Origin: Salinispora oceanensis
GTDB taxonomy: Bacteria; Actinomycetota; Actinomycetes; Mycobacteriales; Micromonosporaceae
NCBI RefSeq assembly: GCF_000383575.1
Contig: NZ_KB911579.1
Location: forward strand, 998,221 to 1,062,220
Direction of reading: 5' to 3'
DNA length: 64,000 nucleotides
This document shows positions 59,039-64,000 of this stretch, piece by piece. Below the pieces are notes generated by a model that searched no databases, was not told the DNA's origin, and saw nothing but the letters and a program-made list of their open reading frames with translations. Position 1 is the first letter of the stretch. Each line of letters starts with the position of its first letter. A program made the translations under genes and the position numbers.

Positions 59039-60952
59039 ATGACCACTACCACGCGAATCGAACGACACCACTACGACGTCGTCGTGATCGGAGCCGGCGG
59101 CGCCGGACTGCGAGCCGCGATCGAGGCCCGACTGGCCGGCAAGAAGACCGCGATCATCTCGAAGTCGCTCTTCGGCAAGGCGCACACGGTGATGGCCGAG
59201 GGGGGCGCCGCGGCCGCGATGGGGAACGTGAACAGCCGGGACAGCTGGCAGGTGCACTTCCGCGACACGATGCGCGGCGGCAAGTTCCTGAACAACTTCC
59301 GTATGGCCGAGCTGCACGCCAAGGAGTCGCCGCAGCGAATCTGGGAGCTGGAGACCTACGGCGCCCTCTTCGACCGGACGAAGGACGGGAGGATCTCCCA
59401 GCGCAACTTCGGCGGGCACGAGTACCCGCGCCTCGCGCACGTGGGCGACCGCACCGGCCTGGAGCTGATCCGCACCCTCCAGCAGAAGATCGTCTCCCTC
59501 CAGCAGGAAGATCGACACGAGCACGGCTCGTACGACGCCCGGATCCGGGTCTTCGCCGAGACCACCATCACCGAGCTGCTACTTGACGGGGACCGGGTCG
59601 CCGGCGCCTTCGGCTACTACCGGGAGTCGGGCGAGTTCGTTCTCTTCGAAGCGCCGGCCGTGGTGCTGGCCACCGGCGGGGTCGGCCGCTCGTACAAGGT
59701 CACCTCGAACTCCTGGGAGTACACCGGGGACGGCCACGCGCTGGCGCTACGGGCCGGGGCGACGCTGATCAACATGGAGTTTCTCCAGTTCCACCCGACC
59801 GGCATGGTCTGGCCCCCCTCGGTGAAGGGAATCCTGGTCACCGAGTCGGTCCGCGGAGACGGCGGGATCCTGAAGAACTCCGAGGGCAAGCGGTTCATGT
59901 TCGACTACGTGCCGGATGTGTTCCGGAAGCAGTACGCGGACAGTGAGGCCGAGGCGGACCGCTGGTATGAGGACCCGGACAACAACCGGCGGCCACCGGA
60001 GCTGCTGCCGCGCGACGAGGTGGCCCGAGCGATCAACAGCGAGGTCAAGGCGGGCCGGGGCACCCCGGCTGGCGGCGTCTACCTGGACATCGCCTCCCGG
60101 CTGCCGGCGGAGGAGATTCGCCGTCGCCTCCCGTCGATGTACCACCAGTTCAAGGAGCTGGCCGACGTCGACATCACCCGGGAGCCGATGGAGGTCGGGC
60201 CGACCTGTCACTACGTGATGGGCGGAGTGGAGGTCGACCCCGACTCCGGTGCGGCCTTCGGCCATGTCCGCGGGCTATTCGCCGCGGGTGAGGTCTCCGG
60301 CGGCATGCACGGCTCCAACCGGCTCGGCGGCAACTCCCTCTCCGACCTGCTGGTCTTCGGCAAGCGGGCGGGCGGGCACGCCGCCTCGTACGCTGACGGG
60401 TTGGCGTCTCGGCCCCAGGTCCCGGTGCCGGCGGTGGAGACCGCGGTGGAGACGGCCCTGGCCCCGTTGCAGCGGGACACCGGCGAGAGCCCGTACGTCC
60501 TGCAGCAGGATCTCCAGGCGGTGATGGGCGACCTGGTCGGCATCATCCGGCGGGAGGGCGAGCTGGTTGACGCGCTGGCCCGACTCGGCGAGCTTCGCGA
60601 ACGAGTCGCCAAGGTGAGCGCGGCGGGCGGCCGGCGCTACAACCCGGGCTGGCACCTCGCCCTCGATCTCCGCAACATGCTGGTGGTCTCCGAGTGCACC
60701 GCCAAGGCAGCGCTGGAGCGGCGGGAGTCGCGGGGCGGCCACACCCGGGAGGATCATCCGACGATGGACCCGGCCTGGCGGCGGGTCAACCAGGTCTGCT
60801 CCCTGGAAGGCGACATCGTGCACCTGGACCGCAAGCCGCTACCGCGGATGCGGCCGGAGCTCTTCGCCCTCTTCGACCGCGCGGAGTTGGCCAAGTACCT
60901 GACCGACGAGGAGCTGGCGGAGTTCGACGCCCTCGCTAAGGAGGAGCGCTGA
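59039..60952 (+). CDS. sdhA: Succinate dehydrogenase/fumarate reductase flavoprotein subunit
   Basis: A 637-residue FAD subunit. Rossmann start VVVIGAGGAGLRAAIEA (about 14-30), HTVMAEGGAAAAMG (the conserved His for covalent FAD is expected in this region), LQFHPTGMVWP, and EVGPTCHYVMGGVEVD with the active-site His/Arg region. The C-terminal helix bundle contains RRYNPGWHLALDLRNMLVVSE. It is longer than the Sdh2-type SdhA, agreeing with Rv0248c-type enzymes. ATG 59039 follows the anchor gene by 11 bases and precedes sdhB by 3 bases. Confidence 0.95.
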   Translation: MTTTTRIERHHYDVVVIGAGGAGLRAAIEARLAGKKTAIISKSLFGKAHTVMAEGGAAAAMGNVNSRDSWQVHFRDTMRGGKFLNNFRMAELHAKESPQRIWELETYGALFDRTKDGRISQRNFGGHEYPRLAHVGDRTGLELIRTLQQKIVSLQQEDRHEHGSYDARIRVFAETTITELLLDGDRVAGAFGYYRESGEFVLFEAPAVVLATGGVGRSYKVTSNSWEYTGDGHALALRAGATLINMEFLQFHPTGMVWPPSVKGILVTESVRGDGGILKNSEGKRFMFDYVPDVFRKQYADSEAEADRWYEDPDNNRRPPELLPRDEVARAINSEVKAGRGTPAGGVYLDIASRLPAEEIRRRLPSMYHQFKELADVDITREPMEVGPTCHYVMGGVEVDPDSGAAFGHVRGLFAAGEVSGGMHGSNRLGGNSLSDLLVFGKRAGGHAASYADGLASRPQVPVPAVETAVETALAPLQRDTGESPYVLQQDLQAVMGDLVGIIRREGELVDALARLGELRERVAKVSAAGGRRYNPGWHLALDLRNMLVVSECTAKAALERRESRGGHTREDHPTMDPAWRRVNQVCSLEGDIVHLDRKPLPRMRPELFALFDRAELAKYLTDEELAEFDALAKEER

Positions 60953-60955
60953 GGA

Positions 60956-62056
60956 ATGGGAACTGAGAAGAGCCAGGCGGCCGGCGCACCGGCCACGAAG
61001 CGACAGTTCCGCATCTGGCGGGGCGACGAGACCGGCGGCGACCTGAAGGAATACCTGGTCGAGGTGAAGGAGGGCGAGGTCGTCCTCGACATCATCCACC
61101 GACTGCAGAGCACCGAGGCACCGGACCTCGCCTGCCGCTGGAACTGCAAGGCTGGCAAGTGCGGCTCCTGCTCGGTGGAGATCAACGGCAAACCGAAGCT
61201 GGCCTGCATGACCCGGATGTCGACCTTCACCGAGGACGAGACGATTTCGGTCACGCCGCTACGGACGTTCCCGATTGTTCGGGACCTCGTCACCGATGTC
61301 TCGTTCAACTACGAGAAGGCCCGGGAGACACCGGCCTTCGCACCGCCTCCCGGTGTCACCCCGGGCGACTACCGGATGCAGCAGGTTGACGTCGAGCGCT
61401 CCCAGGAGTTCCGCAAGTGCATCGAGTGCTTCCTCTGCCAGACGGTCTGTCACGTGATCCGGGACCATGAGGAGAACAAGCCCGCCTTCTCCGGGCCGCG
61501 ATACTTCATCCGGGCGGCCGAGTTGGACATGCACCCGCTGGACGCGCGGGACGACCGCAAGGAGTACGCGCAGGCCGAACAGGGGCTGGGCTACTGCAAC
61601 ATCACCAAGTGCTGCACCGAGGTCTGTCCCGAGCACATCAAGATCACCGACAACGGGATTATCCCCATGAAGGAGCGGGTAGTCGACCGGAAGTATGATC
61701 CTCTTGTTTGGCTCGGTAACAAGATCTTCCGGAGGGGTCAGGTGCCTCAGACCAGCGTGACCAGCGAGCACTCCCCGGGCGCCGTGCGCACCCCCGCCGC
61801 CGGCCCGCCCGGGTTCCACTCCCACGCGGGAGCCTCGCACGACCCGAAGGCCGAGGCGCAGGCGCAGGCGGGTGTCAACTGGCATCGTGAGGTGCCGAAG
61901 CCGACCGCCCCGACACTTGACGAGTCCGGCAGGCTGCCGCTGACCGAGCTCACCTTCGACCGGCCGGCGGCACCGTCGCCCTTCGGTGAGGACGTGAGCT
62001 TCCCGCTGCCGCCGGAGCACCTAAACTACGCCCACCCGGAGCAGGACAAACACTGA
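60956..62056 (+). CDS. sdhB: Succinate dehydrogenase iron-sulfur subunit with C-terminal extension
   Basis: The first 262 residues are a normal SdhB: [2Fe-2S] cysteines in CRWNCKAGKCGSC and KLAC, CIECFLCQTVC for the [4Fe-4S] cluster, and CNITKCCTEVCP for the [3Fe-4S] and final ligands. Usual actinobacterial proteins end near 250. Here 104 further residues, rich in Pro, Ala, Ser and His, are added and look disordered. An in-frame GTG at 61742 has GGAGGGG 6 bases upstream, so the tail might also be made alone. The gene ends the operon and is followed by a terminator. Confidence 0.93.
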   Translation: MGTEKSQAAGAPATKRQFRIWRGDETGGDLKEYLVEVKEGEVVLDIIHRLQSTEAPDLACRWNCKAGKCGSCSVEINGKPKLACMTRMSTFTEDETISVTPLRTFPIVRDLVTDVSFNYEKARETPAFAPPPGVTPGDYRMQQVDVERSQEFRKCIECFLCQTVCHVIRDHEENKPAFSGPRYFIRAAELDMHPLDARDDRKEYAQAEQGLGYCNITKCCTEVCPEHIKITDNGIIPMKERVVDRKYDPLVWLGNKIFRRGQVPQTSVTSEHSPGAVRTPAAGPPGFHSHAGASHDPKAEAQAQAGVNWHREVPKPTAPTLDESGRLPLTELTFDRPAAPSPFGEDVSFPLPPEHLNYAHPEQDKH

Positions 62057-62074
62057 ACACGTCAGCGACGACGA

Positions 62075-62112
62075 CAGAGCCGGCGGCAAACTCCGCCGGC
62101 TCTGTCCGTTTT
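62075..62112 (+). terminator. Rho-independent terminator of the sdh operon
   Basis: Perfect 12-bp stem (CAGAGCCGGCGG ... CCGCCGGCTCTG), 6-base loop and a TCCGTTTT run, 18 bases past sdhB. Confidence 0.9.
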
Positions 62113-62140
62113 CAGGTCGGCCTTCCGGTTCTGTTGCGGG

Positions 62141-62581
62141 TCAGCCGGCGGCCAGCAGCGGGCGAAGCGCGGCGACAATCGGGGCATCGGCGGGCAGCCA
62201 GGTGACGCTGTCCAACTCGGCGGCGGAGAGCCAACGCAGCGCCGAGTGCTCCAAGGCCTGCGGCTGGTCGCCCTGCAGCAGCCGGGCCAGATACACCCTC
62301 AGCACCGAGCGCCCATGGGCCATCCGAACGCTCCGGCCGATCCGTTCCCCAATCTCCACCCGGACAGCCAGCTCCTCGGCGCACTCACGCCGTAGCGCCG
62401 CGGCCTCGCTCTCTCCCGGCTCCACCTTGCCGCCGGGGAACTCCCACCGGCCCGCCACCTCCGGCGGGGCAGACCGTGCGCAGGCCAGCACCCGACCGTT
62501 GCGGATGATTGCCGCGCCGACGATCACCTTCGGCTCGGGTCGCTCGACCCGGCCGCCATCGCTTGCCTGTTCAGTTCGCAC
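62141..62581 (-). CDS. MutT-like Nudix hydrolase
   Basis: A 146-residue (8-oxo)-dGTP diphosphatase-like protein. The Nudix box GGKVEPGESEAAALRRECAEE is complete, preceded by RWEFP, and LRVYLARL and LEHSALRWL follow, as in MutT/YfcD-type proteins. It may sanitise oxidised nucleotides. GTG 62581 is the chosen start; the open frame continues to 62743 without a ribosome site. It ends 29 bases from the sdh terminator on the opposite strand. Confidence 0.82.
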   Translation of the reverse strand: MRTEQASDGGRVERPEPKVIVGAAIIRNGRVLACARSAPPEVAGRWEFPGGKVEPGESEAAALRRECAEELAVRVEIGERIGRSVRMAHGRSVLRVYLARLLQGDQPQALEHSALRWLSAAELDSVTWLPADAPIVAALRPLLAAG

Positions 62582-62725
62582 GAGCGTCCAGCGTGCCAGA
62601 TCAATCGTCGGTTTGGGTACCGTGACTAACCCATCAGGCCAGGAAGACCCAGAAGTGTGGCCGTGGACACAGCTCCCACCAAGGGACAGACTAAGTCCAC
62701 CAAAAAGACACGGAAACGCGACGAT

Positions 62726-62731
62726 TAGGCT
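62726..62731 (+). promoter_or_regulatory. -10 box of the PCD-like gene
   Basis: TAGGCT, expected transcript start near 62738, with GGGAGG at 62751-62756 giving a short leader. Confidence 0.45.
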
Positions 62732-62760
62732 ACAAGACCGCAACGATGCCGGGAGGTGTG

Positions 62761-63066
62761 GTGGTACGCATGCCGTTCGGGCGGGGTAAGCACAACTATC
62801 TCAACGATGCGCTGACTCTGCTGCCCGGTTGGACCCGGGAGGGCGAAGGGATCCGACGGACGCTCCCCATTGACGACTCACAGCACGCGGCCCTCACCGA
62901 GCGGGTGAAGGTGGTCGCGGACGCGCTGCACCTTCGCCCCGACATCAGCCGCCACGCCGACCAGACCGAGATACGAGTCGGCCACGAGACCGTGCCGCTG
63001 ACCGAGGGCGAGGTCCTACTGGCTGCCCGCATCGAGGACGCGTACCGCGCCGTCACCGAGCCCTGA
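62761..63066 (+). CDS. Pterin-4a-carbinolamine dehydratase-like small protein
   Basis: A 101-residue protein whose pattern LLPGWTREGEGIRRTLPI, then HAALTERVKVVADALHLRPDI, TEIRVG, VPLTEGEVLLAARIE resembles the alpha/beta PCD fold. The active-site HHP-type motif is not conserved (LRPDISRHAD instead), so it is probably not an active dehydratase. The start is uncertain: GTG 62761 with GGGAGG 4 bases upstream is preferred to ATG 62746 and ATG 62770. A small protein of unknown role is the safe reading. Confidence 0.6.
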   Translation: MVRMPFGRGKHNYLNDALTLLPGWTREGEGIRRTLPIDDSQHAALTERVKVVADALHLRPDISRHADQTEIRVGHETVPLTEGEVLLAARIEDAYRAVTEP

Positions 63067-63142
63067 GACGACGTGGGTCACCGGTAGCCGACGAACCGTC
63101 ACCACAGATCACTTCGCCAAGCTTCGATGTGCTTTCTACGCC

Positions 63143-63148
63143 TACGCT
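63143..63148 (+). promoter_or_regulatory. -10 box of leaderless PH-domain gene
   Basis: TACGCT, then 6 bases, then ATG 63155. Confidence 0.5.
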
Positions 63149-63154
63149 GAGGCC

Positions 63155-63517
63155 ATGGCGAACGCGACATACGACCGCAAGGAGCAGCTGCAACAGATCC
63201 AGAGCGGGCTGCTCGAGGGCGAGCAGATCATCGCCGTCTACGACGCCGTCGGCACCGGTACCGGCTTCATCGGCGTGACCGACCGACGCGTGATCATTCA
63301 GGACCGCTCGTTCATCGGCAAGCGCTACGCGATCACCAGCATCCCGTACGCGAAGATCACTAGTGTGAGCGTGGTCAGCAACAAGTCGTGGGGCGGCTCG
63401 TTCTTCTCCACCGGCGCCATCGCCATTCACGTCGGCACGCACACCTACGAGGTGGAGTTCCGCGGCTCCCAGAAGAGCCACCACGTGCACAACGTGATCC
63501 TGCACTACATCAGCTGA
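63155..63517 (+). CDS. Bacterial PH-domain protein
   Basis: A 120-residue protein with the bacterial PH-like fold: GEQIIAVYDAVGTGTGFIGVTDRRVIIQD, then YAITSIPYAKITSVSV, a SFFSTGAIAIHVGTHTYEVEF strand pair and a terminal helix HHVHNVIL. There is no membrane segment. Such proteins are widespread and mostly uncharacterised. ATG 63155 has a leaderless-type -10. It is convergent with map. Confidence 0.85.
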   Translation: MANATYDRKEQLQQIQSGLLEGEQIIAVYDAVGTGTGFIGVTDRRVIIQDRSFIGKRYAITSIPYAKITSVSVVSNKSWGGSFFSTGAIAIHVGTHTYEVEFRGSQKSHHVHNVILHYIS

Positions 63518-63556
63518 CCCGCCCCGGTCCGGGTACGGCGGCCCTTGGGAGTCGGG

Positions 63557-64000
63557 TCAGGAGGCCGCCGCGGGCCTGCCGGTGGCGTCGCCGCCGGTGG
63601 CTCCGCGACCAGGGCGGCGGGTCAGAATCTGTGGGCCCGTGGCGGTGATGGCGATCGTGTGTTCGGAGTGGGCGGTACGGGAGCCGTCGGCGGAGCGGAT
63701 CGTCCAGCCATCGTCGTCAAACCTGATCTCGTCGGTGGAAGCGCAGAACCAGGGCTCGATGGCGATGGTGAGGCCGGGCTGCAGCTTCAGGCCGCGACGG
63801 GCGCGGGCGTTGTTGGCCACGTGCGGGGCCTCGTGCATGGTGCGGCCGACGCCGTGCCCACCGAACTCGCCGTTGACCTGGTAGCCGTAGGAGTGCGCGA
63901 CCTGACCGATCGCGGCGGAGATGTCGCCGAGTCGGCCCCCCGGCTGGGCGGCGGCGATGCCGGCGTCGAGGGCGACCTCGGTGGCCTCGATCAGCTTCAG
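63557..64000 (-). CDS. map: Methionine aminopeptidase type I, 3' part
   Basis: The gene begins to the right of the window; 147 residues are visible. FGGHGVGRTMHEAPHVAN contains two metal-binding histidines; IAIEPWF supplies a metal Glu, and SEHTIAITATGPQILTR the last Glu. It removes the initiator methionine from new proteins. Upstream residues (GDISAAIGQVAHSYGYQV) fit the family. It ends 40 bases from the PH gene on the other strand. The C-terminal tail (RRPGRGATGGDATGRP) is longer than usual and disordered. Confidence 0.92.
   Translation of the reverse strand: MKLIEATEVALDAGIAAAQPGGRLGDISAAIGQVAHSYGYQVNGEFGGHGVGRTMHEAPHVANNARARRGLKLQPGLTIAIEPWFCASTDEIRFDDDGWTIRSADGSRTAHSEHTIAITATGPQILTRRPGRGATGGDATGRPAAAS

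Noticed and set aside
1..64000. CRISPR arrays, insertion sequences, prophage genes, rRNA
   Set aside because: I looked for repeat-spacer patterns, transposase motifs, integrase genes and rRNA and saw none; the tandem repeats found are short and mostly inside genes.

Overview
This is a high-GC actinobacterial chromosome segment. Mycothiol-type redox genes (mshB, mycoredoxin), WhiB7, AdnAB, UPF0182 and DUF5709/DUF5679 proteins, GTG-rich starts and many leaderless genes all point to an actinomycete. Protein resemblance and gene order suggest Micromonosporaceae (Salinispora/Micromonospora-like); that placement is inferred and was not searched. Housekeeping genes dominate, and I see no insertion sequence, prophage, CRISPR array or rRNA operon.

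Layout. 1-8 kb: the end of aroA, rsgA, hisN, a DMT-like membrane protein, a GT4 glycosyltransferase, DUF5709, an anti-sigma-type ATPase, a divergent PRPP synthetase paralogue and purC. 8-9.2 kb: two near-identical initiator tRNA-fMet genes, each with its own terminator hairpin, flanking a DHFR-like reductase. 9.2-23 kb: a block resembling M. tuberculosis Rv3193c-Rv3198A: UPF0182, a PDZ/Lon-like protease, a metalloprotease-family protein, a GT-A fold protein, a YgjP peptidase, a DUF5679 zinc ribbon, an orphan ThiF/E1-like protein, an ABC1 kinase, whiB7 with a long attenuator leader, uvrD2 and mycoredoxin. 23-26.3 kb: an MFS transporter, an XRE/DUF5753-DUF397 pair and a small hypothetical gene. 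26.4-37.2 kb: nudC, two M16 peptidases, a one-TM protein, adnB and adnA, co-oriented with several GTGA overlaps. 37.3-40.9 kb: two LOG-family genes and dapE, divergent from dapD. 41-51.4 kb: a secreted subtilase, a P-loop kinase, a SIMPL protein, tyrA, dapC, fdxA, a GNAT enzyme, two membrane proteins and mshB. 51.4-64 kb: an S9 peptidase, VOC and AraC genes, tldD-tldE, a three-gene sdh operon, a Nudix hydrolase, a PCD-like protein, a PH-domain protein and the 3' part of map.

How genes work together. dapC, dapD and dapE are three steps of the succinylase branch of diaminopimelate/lysine synthesis. aroA and tyrA serve aromatic amino acids, hisN histidine, and prs/purC purines. mshB and mycoredoxin belong to mycothiol redox control. 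AdnAB and UvrD2 act on DNA ends and unwinding. WhiB7 is the intrinsic antibiotic-resistance regulator.

Most notable signals: the whiB7 leader (a strong-SD 84-codon upstream ORF, an intrinsic terminator and an AT-rich-flanked promoter); a small TTA-codon ORF behind whiB7; a palindromic -10 box that appears to fire leaderless dapD and dapE in opposite directions; an orphan E1-like protein; a divergent PRPP-synthetase active site; and an SdhB with a disordered 100-residue tail preceded by an internal ribosome site.
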